DNA of 64,000 nucleotides from Eshraghiella sp051880035 (GTDB lineage: Bacteria > Bacillota > Clostridia > Lachnospirales > Lachnospiraceae), in assembly GCA_051880035.1 (NCBI GenBank), contig JBJENE010000049.1, positions 39,237-103,236 on the forward strand. Reading direction: 5' to 3'. Position 1 is the stretch's first letter. Each line of letters opens with the position of its first letter. This document shows positions 33,378 to 43,745 of this stretch, in pieces. Both the position numbers and the translations under genes were made by a program. The notes under the pieces were generated by a model, which was not told where the DNA came from, did no database searches, and saw only the letters and a program-made list of their open reading frames with translations.

Positions 33378-35060
33378 ATGCATGATTTAAAACCAAAGTT
33401 GTTTTCCGTAATGAAAACATACACAAAAGACCAGCTTGTAAAAGATATTATTGCCGGAATAATTGTGGCAATAATCGCATTGCCTTTGTCAATAGCCCTG
33501 GCAATTGCATCCGGCGTAAGCCCTGAGAAGGGTCTGTATACTGCAATTATTGCAGGGTTCTGCATATCTTTTTTCGGCGGAAGCCGTGTACAGATAGGCG
33601 GTCCGACAGCTGCATTTGTGGTAATTATATACGGAATCATAGCCAAATATGATGTAAGCGGACTTGTTGTTGCCACAATAATGGCAGGAATAATTATGAT
33701 TATTTTCGGTTTGTGCCGCGCCGGAAACCTTATTAAATATATACCTTATACGATTACCACGGGATTTACGGCCGGAATTGCCGTAAGTATAGCTGTAGGA
33801 CAGCTTAAAGATTTCCTTGGAATAGAAATGGGAGCACTTCCGTCAGAATTTATTGAAAAAGTCATTGCACTTGCCAAAAATATAAGCCACTGGAATGTGA
33901 TTGCTTTTCTGGTAGGTGCCGCAGCACTGCTGATTCAGATTTTCTGGCCAAAACTTATGGGGCTTTTGCCTGATAAACTTAAATACATAAAAATAATCCC
34001 GGGTTCAATCATTGCAATAATTGCGGCTACCGCAGCAGTAAAGCTTTTAAAACTCCCGGTAAATACAATCGGTGATTTATATACCGTATCGTCCAAACTG
34101 CCTACCATAACAATTCCTTCCGTTAATTTTGAAATGATTAAGGAATTAATCAGTCCGGCGTTTACCATAGCAATTCTTGCAAGTATTGAATCCCTTCTTT
34201 CGGCTGTTGTGGCAGACGGAATGATAGGAAGCAAACACCGTTCCAATGCGGAACTTATCGGACAGGGTATAGGTAATATTTTTTCCGGACTTTTCGGAGG
34301 AATTCCTGCCACAGGTGCAATCGCAAGAACTGCTGCCAACATTAAAAACGGAGGCCGTACACCTATCGCAGGAATGGTTCATTCCCTTACATTGCTTGTT
34401 GTTCTGCTCCTTTTAATGCCATATGCTTCATGGATACCGATGCCTGTACTTGCCTCAATTCTTATCATGGTAGCGTACAACATGGCAGGAATTAAAAACT
34501 GTGTCCGCCTTTGCAAAAAGGCTCCGAAAAGTGATATAATCGTTTTCGCACTTACATTCTTCCTTACGGTATTTTTTGACCTTGTAATTGCAATAGAAAT
34601 AAGCATGGTAGTGGCTGCCGCACTGTTCCTTAAAAGAATGGCAGAAACCACTGCGGTTGAAAGTTGGAAGTATGTGACCCCTGATGAAGAAAACGATCCT
34701 GACAATATAGGACTTAAAAAAGTCCCTGATAAAACTCTTGTATATGAAATAAGCGGTCCTATGTTTTTTGCCGTAACAGACAAATTCATGAGGCTTATGG
34801 ATGATACAAGCGAGGATGTACTTATTCTCAGAATGAGAAGTGTTCCTGCAATTGATGCCAGTGCACTTCATGAACTGTTTGATATAGTTGAGAAATGCAG
34901 AAAAAATAATATAACGCTTATTTTTTCCCATGTTAACGAACAGCCTATGAAAATGATGCAGAAGGCAGGTTTTGACAAAGAAGTTGGACTTGAGAATTTC
35001 TGCAGCAATATTGACACAGCACTTAAGCGTGCAGAAACAATTGTCAATAATAACAAATAA
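33378..35060 (+). CDS. SulP-family anion transporter with STAS domain, 560 aa
   Basis: Multi-pass inner-membrane transporter (about 12-14 hydrophobic segments between residues 25 and 430), with the family motif near the N-terminus (SGVSPEKGLYTAIIAGF, GGSRVQIGGPTAAFVV), and a C-terminal STAS domain (~445-550; LRMRSVPAIDASALHEL). Substrate may be sulfate, bicarbonate or a dicarboxylate; sequence alone does not tell. Good ribosome binding site region (GGATGGAAAGAAGG) upstream. Confidence 0.92.
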   Translation: MHDLKPKLFSVMKTYTKDQLVKDIIAGIIVAIIALPLSIALAIASGVSPEKGLYTAIIAGFCISFFGGSRVQIGGPTAAFVVIIYGIIAKYDVSGLVVATIMAGIIMIIFGLCRAGNLIKYIPYTITTGFTAGIAVSIAVGQLKDFLGIEMGALPSEFIEKVIALAKNISHWNVIAFLVGAAALLIQIFWPKLMGLLPDKLKYIKIIPGSIIAIIAATAAVKLLKLPVNTIGDLYTVSSKLPTITIPSVNFEMIKELISPAFTIAILASIESLLSAVVADGMIGSKHRSNAELIGQGIGNIFSGLFGGIPATGAIARTAANIKNGGRTPIAGMVHSLTLLVVLLLLMPYASWIPMPVLASILIMVAYNMAGIKNCVRLCKKAPKSDIIVFALTFFLTVFFDLVIAIEISMVVAAALFLKRMAETTAVESWKYVTPDEENDPDNIGLKKVPDKTLVYEISGPMFFAVTDKFMRLMDDTSEDVLILRMRSVPAIDASALHELFDIVEKCRKNNITLIFSHVNEQPMKMMQKAGFDKEVGLENFCSNIDTALKRAETIVNNNK

Positions 35061-35093
35061 CAAACCCAAATATATAGAAGAGAAGGTAAGAAA

Positions 35094-37745
35094 ATGGCTC
35101 AGTTTTCACCAATGATGCAAAAATATTTAGAAACAAAAGAGGCGTATAAAGACTGTATTCTTTTTTACAGACTCGGAGACTTTTATGAAATGTTTTTTGA
35201 TGATGCAATTACTGTATCAAAAGAACTTGAGCTTACCCTTACCGGCAAGGACTGCGGTCAGGAAGAAAGAGCACCCATGTGCGGTGTTCCGTTCCATTCC
35301 GCAGATATATATATTAACCGTCTTGTGGAAAAAGGCCATAAGGTTGCTATCTGTGAACAGGTGGAAGACCCTAAGCTTGCCAAAGGACTTGTTAAGCGTG
35401 AAGTAATAAAAGTCGTTACTCCGGGCACCAATTTCAATCCTACGGCACTTGATGAAAGCCGTAATAATTACCTTATGTGCATAGGATATATGGGAAATTC
35501 CATAGGTCTTGCATCTACGGATATTACAACCGGAGAATTCCTTGTTACGGAAATCCGTACGGAAAGAGAACTTATAGATGAAATCAATAAATTTTCTCCG
35601 TCAGAAATCATTTGTAACGAAGCGTTTTCAATAAGCGGAATTGATATTTCAGACATAAGTACAAGATTAAATATTTCCGTTTCATCCCTGGAGTCTTGGT
35701 ATTTTGATGATAAGGGTGCGGAAAAAATACTCAAAGAGCATTTTAAGGTATCCGCTCTTGAAGGCCTTGGTCTTAAGGATTATCCTACCGGAATCATTGC
35801 CGCAGGGGCGTTAATGAATTACCTTTACGAGACACAGAAGAATTCCCTGCCTCATCTGACCGGCATTACGCCTTATATTACCGGTAAATTCATGATTATC
35901 GACAGTTTTACAAGGCGAAATCTTGAATTAGTGGAAACCATGCGCGAAAAGCAGAAGCGCGGCTCCTTATTGTGGGTTCTTGATAAAACCAAAACGGCAA
36001 TGGGTGCCAGACTTTTAAGAAATATGATTGAGCAGCCGTTACTTATAATAGACGATATTAAAAAGCGTCAGCAGGCTGTAGGAGAATTTATTGATAATTT
36101 TATTACAAGGGAAGAATTAAGGGAATACCTTAACCCGGTATATGACCTGGAGAGACTTATAGGAAGAATAAGTACCAAAACAGCCGGTCCAAGGGAACTG
36201 GTGGCATTTAAAGGCTCTCTTCGTATGCTTCCTCACATAAAGAACCTTCTGGTTTCCATGCAGACTCCGCTCATCAGGGAAATTTACGAAGAACTGGATC
36301 CTCTTGAAGATATTTTTGAACTCATAGAAAACTCAATAGTAGAAGAACCGCCGCTTCAGATTAAAGAAGGCGGGCTTATAAAAGACGGATATAACGAAGA
36401 GGTAGACAGGCTGAGAAAAGCCAAAACAGAAGGCAAAAACTGGCTTGCCGAACTGGAAGCGGCTGAGAAGGAACGCACTGGAATAAAGAATCTTCGTATC
36501 AAATATAATAAAGTTTTCGGATATTATCTTGAAGTTACAAATTCATTTAAAGAGCTTGTGCCTGATGACTATATAAGAAAACAGACATTGACAAATGCTG
36601 AAAGATACACAACTCCCAAACTCAAAGAGCTTGAAGATGTTATTCTGGGTGCGGAAGATAAGCTTTTTTCGCTGGAATACGATTTATTTGCCGAAATCAG
36701 GGACCTGATATCCAAAGAAGTTGTAAGAATCCAGGCGTCTGCAAAAGCAATTGCCAAAGCAGATGTATTCTCATCCTTGGCAGTGGCTGCAGAACAGAAT
36801 AATTATGTGTGTCCTTCAATTAACAATAAAGGTATCATAAAAATTCGTGACGGAAGACATCCCGTTGTTGAAAAGATGATTCCAAACAATATGTTTGTAG
36901 AAAATGATACTTATCTTGACAACGAAAAGAACCGTATTTCCATAATAACAGGACCTAATATGGCGGGTAAATCCACCTATATGCGTCAGGTGGCATTAAT
37001 TGTCCTTATGGCCCAGATTGGCTCTTATGTACCTGCAAAAGAGGCAGACATCGGAATATCCGACCGTATCTTTACCCGTGTTGGAGCATCTGACGATTTG
37101 GCCAGCGGACAAAGCACTTTTATGGTGGAAATGACGGAAGTTGCCAATATTTTACGTAATGCAACCTCAGACAGTCTTCTTATTCTTGATGAAATCGGAA
37201 GAGGAACAAGCACATACGACGGTCTTTCAATTGCATGGGCGGTTGTGGAGCATATAAGTAATCCGAAACTCCTTGGAGCCAAAACTCTTTTTGCAACACA
37301 TTATCATGAACTGACCGAACTGGAAGGCACAATTGATTCCGTGAACAATTATTGTATTGCCGTTAAAGAGCAGGGCGATGACATTGTTTTTTTACGAAAA
37401 ATTGTAAAAGGCGGCGCAGATAAGAGTTACGGCATCCAGGTAGCCAAACTGGCAGGTGTTCCTGATTCCGTTATTGCAAGAGCCAAAGAAATCGTAGCCG
37501 AACTGGCAGATAACGATATTTCCATGAAAGCCAAAGAAATAGCCAGACTCGGCATTCCAAAGGAATCTCTTAAGATTCCCGAAAAAGTGGGTAAGGAACA
37601 GTATGTACAGATGTCTCTTTTTGACGCTGTAAATAATGATGACATTATTGATGAAATAAAGGATATGGAGTTATCAAAAATGACTCCTATCGAGGCTTTG
37701 AATGCTTTATATGGTATTCAGGACAAAATAAAAAACAGGTGGTAG
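35094..37745 (+). CDS. mutS: DNA mismatch repair protein MutS, 883 aa
   Basis: Recognises mismatches. N-terminal mismatch-binding domain with the Phe-x-Glu motif (FYRLGDFYEMFFDDA), connector, lever/clamp, and ATPase with Walker A GPNMAGKSTYMRQ (~620-632), Walker B LLILDEIGRGTSTYDG and ATHYHEL. C-terminal end MTPIEALNALY is conserved. Full length MutS1. Followed 3 nt later by mutL. Confidence 0.97.
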   Translation: MAQFSPMMQKYLETKEAYKDCILFYRLGDFYEMFFDDAITVSKELELTLTGKDCGQEERAPMCGVPFHSADIYINRLVEKGHKVAICEQVEDPKLAKGLVKREVIKVVTPGTNFNPTALDESRNNYLMCIGYMGNSIGLASTDITTGEFLVTEIRTERELIDEINKFSPSEIICNEAFSISGIDISDISTRLNISVSSLESWYFDDKGAEKILKEHFKVSALEGLGLKDYPTGIIAAGALMNYLYETQKNSLPHLTGITPYITGKFMIIDSFTRRNLELVETMREKQKRGSLLWVLDKTKTAMGARLLRNMIEQPLLIIDDIKKRQQAVGEFIDNFITREELREYLNPVYDLERLIGRISTKTAGPRELVAFKGSLRMLPHIKNLLVSMQTPLIREIYEELDPLEDIFELIENSIVEEPPLQIKEGGLIKDGYNEEVDRLRKAKTEGKNWLAELEAAEKERTGIKNLRIKYNKVFGYYLEVTNSFKELVPDDYIRKQTLTNAERYTTPKLKELEDVILGAEDKLFSLEYDLFAEIRDLISKEVVRIQASAKAIAKADVFSSLAVAAEQNNYVCPSINNKGIIKIRDGRHPVVEKMIPNNMFVENDTYLDNEKNRISIITGPNMAGKSTYMRQVALIVLMAQIGSYVPAKEADIGISDRIFTRVGASDDLASGQSTFMVEMTEVANILRNATSDSLLILDEIGRGTSTYDGLSIAWAVVEHISNPKLLGAKTLFATHYHELTELEGTIDSVNNYCIAVKEQGDDIVFLRKIVKGGADKSYGIQVAKLAGVPDSVIARAKEIVAELADNDISMKAKEIARLGIPKESLKIPEKVGKEQYVQMSLFDAVNNDDIIDEIKDMELSKMTPIEALNALYGIQDKIKNRW

Positions 37746-37748
37746 TAA

Positions 37749-39656
37749 ATGTCAATTAATATACTGGATCAGAATACAATTAATAAAATTGCAGCGGGAG
37801 AGGTGGTTGAAAGACCGGCTTCCGTTGTAAAAGAATTAATCGAAAACGCAATTGATGCAGGTGCTTTAGCAATCACAGTTGAAATAAAAGAAGGCGGAAT
37901 ATCTTTTATCAGAATTACGGATAACGGCTGCGGAATCCCCAAAGAAGATATAAGAACCGCATTTTTGCGCCATTCTACCAGCAAAATAAAGGATGCCGCC
38001 GATTTAATGAACATTTCTTCACTTGGCTTTAGAGGTGAAGCACTTTCAAGTATCAGTGCCGTTGCACAGGTAGAGTTAATTACCAAAACAACCGATTCCC
38101 TTACCGGAATACGATATGAAATTGACGGCGGCAAAGAAAAGAATTTCGAGGAAGTGGGGGCTCCCGACGGAACCACATTTATCGTAAGAAATCTTTTTTA
38201 CAATACTCCGGCAAGGCGCAAATTCCTAAAGACTCCGGCTACGGAAGGCGGATATATCAGTTCAATTATTGAGCATCTGTGCCTTTCAAGACCTGATATT
38301 TCTTTCAGGCTTATCATAAACAACCAGCCCAAAATCCAGACCACCGGTAACGGCAGGCTTATGGATGTTATTTATACGATTTATGGCAGGGAAACTGCTG
38401 CCGGGCTGATTGAAGTTGACAGTGATTTCGGCACATTCAGCGTTAAGGGTTTTATCGGGAAACCGTCTGTCTGCCGTGGAAACCGAAATTTTGAAAATTA
38501 TTATATTAACGGAAGATACATTAAAAGCAATATTATTGCAAAGGCAGTTGAAGAAGCATATGCACCCTTTATAATGCAGCACAAGTATCCGTTTCTGACT
38601 CTGCACATAAAAATTAATCCGGAGCTGTTAGATGTAAATGTCCATCCGTCCAAAATGGAACTCCGTTTCGCCAACGCTCCGTTTTTGTATGATTCCCTTA
38701 AGGAATGCATAACCAAAGCGCTTACCCACCGTGAGCTGATTCCCGCAGCCACCCTTAACGATTCCGCAAAGGATTATTACAGGGCGCCGGCTGTAAAACC
38801 ACTTGTAACAAGCACATATTCTTTTACAGAGGCACCGGCTAAGCCTAAGGATTATACTCCGTCCAAACCATTATCGGGACACCATGAAGATGGGCAGGCA
38901 CCGCTTGTTTTGGCTCCAAAGGAGCCTGAAATCAAAAGTCAGCCGGTACGCATGCCTGAACCTTTCGAGACGAAAAGAAGTGCCGTCTATCAGGAAGAAC
39001 AGCAGAAAAACAATATCACTAACGAATATAAACAGCTGGAATTATTCGACAAGCCGGAATTATTACACTCCGACAACATGAAAGACATACGGATTGTGGG
39101 CCAGGTTTTTGATACATACTGGATTATGGAATTTGACAAAAGCATGTATATTGTAGACCAGCACGCAGCCCATGAAAAAGTTCTTTTTGAAAAATTCATG
39201 AAGAATTACGGGGAAAATAATGTTACGACACAGTATTTAAGTCCTCCGGTTATTTTTTCCCTGACACTTCAGGAACAGGATATTCTCAATGACAATCTCG
39301 GTTATTTTAATGATTTCGGATTTGAAATAGAAAGTTTCGGTGGTGACGAATATGCTTTGAGGGGAATTCCTGCGGCATTTACAAATGCCGACCCTAAAGA
39401 TCTGCTTCTTGAAATACTTGACGAACTGAGCCAGGATGTGAAAAAGAACACTCCTGATACAATAAAGGATAAAATTGCGACCATGGCCTGCAAAGCGGCG
39501 GTAAAAGGCAATAATAAGCTTTCCTTTGCCGAAATGGAGAATCTTCTCCGGTCACTTATGGAGTTAGATAATCCATATAACTGTCCTCACGGCAGACCAA
39601 CCATGATTACAATGAGTAAATACGAGCTTGAAAAGAAATTCAAAAGAATAATATAA
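37749..39656 (+). CDS. mutL: DNA mismatch repair endonuclease MutL, 635 aa
   Basis: GHKL ATPase N-terminus (VKELIENAIDAGA, DNGCGI, LGFRGEALSSI). A variable linker spans ~340-430. The C-terminal dimerisation/nuclease domain has the endonuclease motif DQHA(x2)E(x4)E (DQHAAHEKVLFE) and zinc-site motifs ACKAAVK and CPHGRP, so it is predicted to nick DNA, as in bacteria without MutH. Operon mutS-mutL-miaA. Confidence 0.96.
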   Translation: MSINILDQNTINKIAAGEVVERPASVVKELIENAIDAGALAITVEIKEGGISFIRITDNGCGIPKEDIRTAFLRHSTSKIKDAADLMNISSLGFRGEALSSISAVAQVELITKTTDSLTGIRYEIDGGKEKNFEEVGAPDGTTFIVRNLFYNTPARRKFLKTPATEGGYISSIIEHLCLSRPDISFRLIINNQPKIQTTGNGRLMDVIYTIYGRETAAGLIEVDSDFGTFSVKGFIGKPSVCRGNRNFENYYINGRYIKSNIIAKAVEEAYAPFIMQHKYPFLTLHIKINPELLDVNVHPSKMELRFANAPFLYDSLKECITKALTHRELIPAATLNDSAKDYYRAPAVKPLVTSTYSFTEAPAKPKDYTPSKPLSGHHEDGQAPLVLAPKEPEIKSQPVRMPEPFETKRSAVYQEEQQKNNITNEYKQLELFDKPELLHSDNMKDIRIVGQVFDTYWIMEFDKSMYIVDQHAAHEKVLFEKFMKNYGENNVTTQYLSPPVIFSLTLQEQDILNDNLGYFNDFGFEIESFGGDEYALRGIPAAFTNADPKDLLLEILDELSQDVKKNTPDTIKDKIATMACKAAVKGNNKLSFAEMENLLRSLMELDNPYNCPHGRPTMITMSKYELEKKFKRII

Positions 39657-39666
39657 GGATTATTTT

Positions 39667-40611
39667 ATGAAAAAAAAGTTAATTATTCTTACAGGGCCAA
39701 CCGCAGTAGGTAAGACCGCACTTTCCATAAGCCTTGCAAAAGCAGTAAACGGAGAAATAATAAGTGCCGATTCCATGCAGGTATACAAAAAAATGAATAT
39801 AGGAACGGCTAAAATTACCCGGGCCGAAATGGAGGGTGTACCTCACCATCTGATTGACATTCTTGACCCGTCAGAGGATTTTAATGTTTTTCTTTTTAAG
39901 GAACTTGCCCTTAAAGCAATGGACGAAATATACTCTAACGGCCATATTCCGATTATTACCGGAGGAACCGGATTTTATATACAGTCCGTTCTGTATGATG
40001 TTGATTTTTCCAAATCCGAAAAGGATGACGGATACCGGGAAGAACTTCAGAAAATATTCGAAGAAAAAGGCGCCGGATATCTTCATGATATGTTAAAAGA
40101 AATTGACGAAAAGGCCGCCAATGATATACATCCCAACAATGTTAAAAGAGTTATAAGGGCCATTGAGTATTACAAACAGACCGGCAGCAGGATTTCTCTC
40201 CACAACGAAGAGCAGCGGGCCAAAAAACCTTTATATGATTTTGTGTATTTTGTACTTAACGACAACCGCCAGGCTATCTATGAAAGAATAGACAAAAGAG
40301 TGGATGAAATGATATCCATGGGACTCCTTTCCGAAGTGAAATCCCTTATGGATGAAGGATATGATAAATCCCTTGTTTCCATGCAGGGACTGGGCTACAA
40401 AGAAATAATCGATTATTTCAACGGGGAAACAACTCTTGATGAGGCTATATATATTTTAAAGAGGGACACAAGACATTTTGCCAAAAGACAGCTTACATGG
40501 TTCGGAAGGGAAAAAGAAGTGACTTTTGTCAATATCAATGAATTTAACAGTGATAAAAATCTGATTCTGAAATATATGTTAGATGTAATTCACAATAAAA
40601 ATATTATGTAA
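39667..40611 (+). CDS. miaA: tRNA dimethylallyltransferase MiaA, 314 aa
   Basis: Isopentenylates A37 of tRNAs reading UNN codons, providing the substrate of MiaB. P-loop GPTAVGKTALS, SADSMQVYK (catalytic Asp/Gln region), DPSEDFNVF and GGTGFYIQ, with C-terminal TRHFAKRQLTWF. Usual length. No hfq follows it, unlike in Bacillus and many Clostridia. Confidence 0.96.
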   Translation: MKKKLIILTGPTAVGKTALSISLAKAVNGEIISADSMQVYKKMNIGTAKITRAEMEGVPHHLIDILDPSEDFNVFLFKELALKAMDEIYSNGHIPIITGGTGFYIQSVLYDVDFSKSEKDDGYREELQKIFEEKGAGYLHDMLKEIDEKAANDIHPNNVKRVIRAIEYYKQTGSRISLHNEEQRAKKPLYDFVYFVLNDNRQAIYERIDKRVDEMISMGLLSEVKSLMDEGYDKSLVSMQGLGYKEIIDYFNGETTLDEAIYILKRDTRHFAKRQLTWFGREKEVTFVNINEFNSDKNLILKYMLDVIHNKNIM

Positions 40612-40639
40612 ACAAGACTTTAAGCAGAGGAACAAACAC

Positions 40640-41923
40640 ATGAACAAAGCAATAAACGACATATACCTTGAGATGGGAATTTCTCCCAAAATACTTGATT
40701 TGGCAGCAGAAATAGAAGATGGATTAAAAGAGCGTTTTGCCCGTTTTGATGAAACGTCAGAATATAACCAGCTTAAGGTTTTACAGGCTTTCAGGAAAAA
40801 TCAGATAAGTGAGGCACACCTTGGTACCTCCACGGGATACGGCTACAATGATATCGGCAGGGATGCGCTTGAACAGGTGTATGCCGATGTGTTTCATACC
40901 GAAAAAGCATTGGTGCGCTCACAGATAACCTGCGGAACACATGCACTTACAGTTGCACTGGCAGGTAATTTAAGACCGGGCGACGAACTTTTTTCACCTG
41001 TAGGCCTGCCATACGATACTCTTCAGGGCATAATAGGCATAAGAGAAGAGAAAGGAAGCCTTGCGGAATACGGCATTACATACCGTCAGGCCGATTTAAA
41101 AAGCGACGGTTCTTTTGATTATGATGCCATAAGAGCAGGAATTAATGATAAAACAAAGCTTGTTACAATCCAGCGTTCCAAAGGATATGCAAGCAGACCC
41201 ACATTGTCCGTGGAAAGAATCGGAGAATTAATTTCTTTTATTAAGGGAATCAAGCCTGATGTCATCTGTATGGTTGATAACTGCTACGGGGAATTTGTGG
41301 AAACGCTGGAACCTTCCGATGCAGGAGCAGACCTTGTGGTAGGGTCCCTTATTAAAAATGCCGGCGGAGGCTTAGCTCCGATAGGCGGATACATATGCGG
41401 CAGGGCCGAATATGTAGACCAGGCAGCATACAGACTTACCGCACCGGGCCTCGGAAGTGAACTGGGGGCGTCCCTTGGAGTTAATTCTTCTTTTTACCAG
41501 GGACTTTTTATGGCACCTACAGTTACCGCATCGGCATTAAAAGGTGCCGTTTTTGCCGCTAATCTCTATGAAAGACTTGGTTTTAAAGTGATTCCTGACA
41601 AGGATGAGCCAAGATATGACATAATACAGGCTGTGGAATTAAATAAACCTGAGTACCTTATTGCTTTTTGTAAGGGCATACAGGCAGCAGCACCTATTGA
41701 CAGCCATGTAACACCTGAGCCTTGGGACATGCCGGGTTACGATTCAAAAGTAATTATGGCAGCAGGCACATTTGTTTCTGGGGCTTCAATCGAGCTTTCT
41801 GCCGACGGGCCTTTAAGACCGCCTTATACAGCCTTTTTCCAGGGCGGACTTACCTGGTATCATGCCAAAGCCGGTATACTTATGAGTCTGCAGAAACTTT
41901 GTGAAGCAAATTTTAAATTTTAA
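40640..41923 (+). CDS. Methionine gamma-lyase-family PLP enzyme (YnbB / aluminium-resistance type), 427 aa
   Basis: Fold-type I PLP enzyme. The PLP lysine is in VGSLIKNAGGGLAP; the STGYGYNDIGRD and CMVDNCYGEF segments (cofactor Asp) are typical. The family is annotated as aluminium resistance protein or methionine gamma-lyase-like without firm biochemistry. Consistently encoded next to miaA in Firmicutes. Confidence 0.85.
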   Translation: MNKAINDIYLEMGISPKILDLAAEIEDGLKERFARFDETSEYNQLKVLQAFRKNQISEAHLGTSTGYGYNDIGRDALEQVYADVFHTEKALVRSQITCGTHALTVALAGNLRPGDELFSPVGLPYDTLQGIIGIREEKGSLAEYGITYRQADLKSDGSFDYDAIRAGINDKTKLVTIQRSKGYASRPTLSVERIGELISFIKGIKPDVICMVDNCYGEFVETLEPSDAGADLVVGSLIKNAGGGLAPIGGYICGRAEYVDQAAYRLTAPGLGSELGASLGVNSSFYQGLFMAPTVTASALKGAVFAANLYERLGFKVIPDKDEPRYDIIQAVELNKPEYLIAFCKGIQAAAPIDSHVTPEPWDMPGYDSKVIMAAGTFVSGASIELSADGPLRPPYTAFFQGGLTWYHAKAGILMSLQKLCEANFKF

Positions 41924-41928
41924 TGAAA

Positions 41929-41958
41929 TTGTATACATTAAAGTTTTGATGTGATAAT
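41929..41958 (+). promoter_or_regulatory. SigA promoter for radC / cell-shape operon
   Basis: TTGTAT (41929-41934), 18-nt spacer, GATAAT (41953-41958), just after the PLP-enzyme stop and 58 nt before radC. Confidence 0.5.
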
Positions 41959-41982
41959 ATTAAAGATATAGTTTTTACAAAA

Positions 41983-42010
41983 AACTTCCTGCCTGCCAAG
42001 TTGGGAGGTT
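41983..42010 (+). promoter_or_regulatory. Hairpin covering the radC ribosome binding site
   Basis: AACTTCC (41983-41989) can pair with GGAGGTT (42004-42010), one U-G pair, 14-nt loop, masking the GGGAGG that serves the TTG start of radC. It may lower translation of radC; no trigger known. Confidence 0.35.
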
Positions 42011-42015
42011 ATTAA

Positions 42016-42690
42016 TTGGCAAAACTGAATTCATCAAAATATAATATTTTACCATACGAGAAATGTCTCCGGTACGGCCCCGGTGCGCTGACAGATGCGG
42101 AACTGTTAGCAGTTATCATCAGAAGCGGCACTAAGAACAAGAACTGTATCGAAGTTGCACAGGATATTCTTGCCGGTTCGGGCGTTCTGGGACTTAAGCA
42201 TATGAAGCCTGATACACTTAAGCGGATAGAGGGAATCGGTACGGTTAAGGCAGTCATGCTTTCATGTGTCAGCGAGCTGTCTGCAAGGATAACCAATGCC
42301 GAGCTTGAAGCTTTAATGCATTTTAACACTTCCTCGGATGTTTCCGCTTATTATATGGAGAAGTTAAGACATCTTGAAAAAGAACATTTTATTCTGATGA
42401 TGCTTAACAATAAATGTGCCCTTTTACATGAGTCCGTTTTATCTGTAGGAACCGTCAATTCCACCTGTGTTTCACAGCGGGAGATTTTTAAGGAAGCCTT
42501 AAGCTACGGAGCTGTGTATCTCATAATTGTGCACAACCACCCAAGCGGAGATCCGAGTCCCAGCAGACAGGATATCAATACCACCAGAATAATCAAAGAA
42601 GGCGGGGAGCTTCTTGGAATTCCGCTTATTGACCACATAATAATCGGAGACCATAAATATTTCAGTTTTAAAGAAGAAAATCTAATCTAA
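42016..42690 (+). CDS. radC: RadC-family JAB1/MPN-domain protein, 224 aa
   Basis: N-terminal helix-hairpin-helix region (RIEGIGTVKAVML) and a C-terminal JAMM metal site (HNHPSGDPSPS, with upstream Glu/Ser). Despite the name, a DNA-repair role is not supported in other bacteria. TTG start at 42016 with GGGAGG. Stands before mreB, as in many Firmicutes. Confidence 0.93.
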   Translation: MAKLNSSKYNILPYEKCLRYGPGALTDAELLAVIIRSGTKNKNCIEVAQDILAGSGVLGLKHMKPDTLKRIEGIGTVKAVMLSCVSELSARITNAELEALMHFNTSSDVSAYYMEKLRHLEKEHFILMMLNNKCALLHESVLSVGTVNSTCVSQREIFKEALSYGAVYLIIVHNHPSGDPSPSRQDINTTRIIKEGGELLGIPLIDHIIIGDHKYFSFKEENLI

Positions 42691-42711
42691 TAATTTGAAA
42701 GGAATTTAAAG

Positions 42712-43734
42712 ATGGCACGGAACATATTCGGACTTGATATAGGAACAAGTAACATAAAGATATATTCAAAAGATAAAGATACTGTTCTCAATGAGAAAAA
42801 TATAATTGCAATCGCCGATAAGACGGATATTTTTGCTTTCGGAGACGAAGCATTTGAAATGCATGAGAAAGCTCCGGCTTCAATCAAGGTGTCTTTCCCC
42901 GTCAAATGCGGCGTAATTGCGGATTTTGATAACATGCAGAGATTATTTATCGAATTTATCAAAAAAATCACCGGAATAGGCAAAAAACTTGCTCCGGCAG
43001 ACTATTATATTGCAGTTCCTACTGATATTACCGAAGTTGAAAAGAGAGCATTTTTGGAGCTTACAAAAGACGCCAAAATCCGTCCCAAAAAAATAATGGT
43101 CATTAATAAACCTGTGGCCGATGCTTTGGGTGCAGGTGTGGAAGTGATGGACGCAAGAGGAATCATGGTTGTAAATATAGGTGCCGACACCACCGAAATA
43201 TCAATTCTTTCTCTCGGCGGAATAGTTTTAAGCCGTGCGGTTAAATTCGGCGGCAATAAACTTGATGAGCAGATTATTACGGCTGTCCGCAAACACTACA
43301 ATCTGGTAATCGGTGCCAAGACAGCGGAATATATTAAATTTGAACTCGGAAGTGCCATTAAGGAGCCGGAACATTTTACGGATGTATACGGAAGGCATGT
43401 AGTTACCGGACTTCCTACAAGATGCAGCATATCCTCAGATGTGGTATATGATTGTATGATAGATTTTATAAGGCAGATTATTGATTCCATGAAAATGATT
43501 CTGGAACATACTCCGCCTGAACTTTCCGCCGACATTATAGATACGGGTATATATCTTACCGGTGGTTCATCTGCCATAAGAGGGCTGTCAGAGCTCATAA
43601 ACGGCGAAACCGACCTGCATGTGAATATAGCTGAAAACCCGTCTGAATGCGTTGTAAGAGGCATTAAGAAGATTATTGAAAACCCTAAATATAATGAGGT
43701 TGCATATATTCCCAAGGAAAGAATTATAGATTAA
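42712..43734 (+). CDS. mreB: Rod-shape-determining protein MreB, 340 aa
   Basis: Actin-like filament protein that guides lateral wall synthesis. Phosphate-1 motif FGLDIGTSNIKIY, connect motif KPVADALGAGV, phosphate-2 MVVNIGADTTEISIL and adenosine motif TGGSSAIRGL. Somewhat divergent from textbook MreB but followed directly by mreC-mreD-PBP2, so the role is clear. Confidence 0.93.
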   Translation: MARNIFGLDIGTSNIKIYSKDKDTVLNEKNIIAIADKTDIFAFGDEAFEMHEKAPASIKVSFPVKCGVIADFDNMQRLFIEFIKKITGIGKKLAPADYYIAVPTDITEVEKRAFLELTKDAKIRPKKIMVINKPVADALGAGVEVMDARGIMVVNIGADTTEISILSLGGIVLSRAVKFGGNKLDEQIITAVRKHYNLVIGAKTAEYIKFELGSAIKEPEHFTDVYGRHVVTGLPTRCSISSDVVYDCMIDFIRQIIDSMKMILEHTPPELSADIIDTGIYLTGGSSAIRGLSELINGETDLHVNIAENPSECVVRGIKKIIENPKYNEVAYIPKERIID

Positions 43735-43745
43735 GGACAGTTTTT

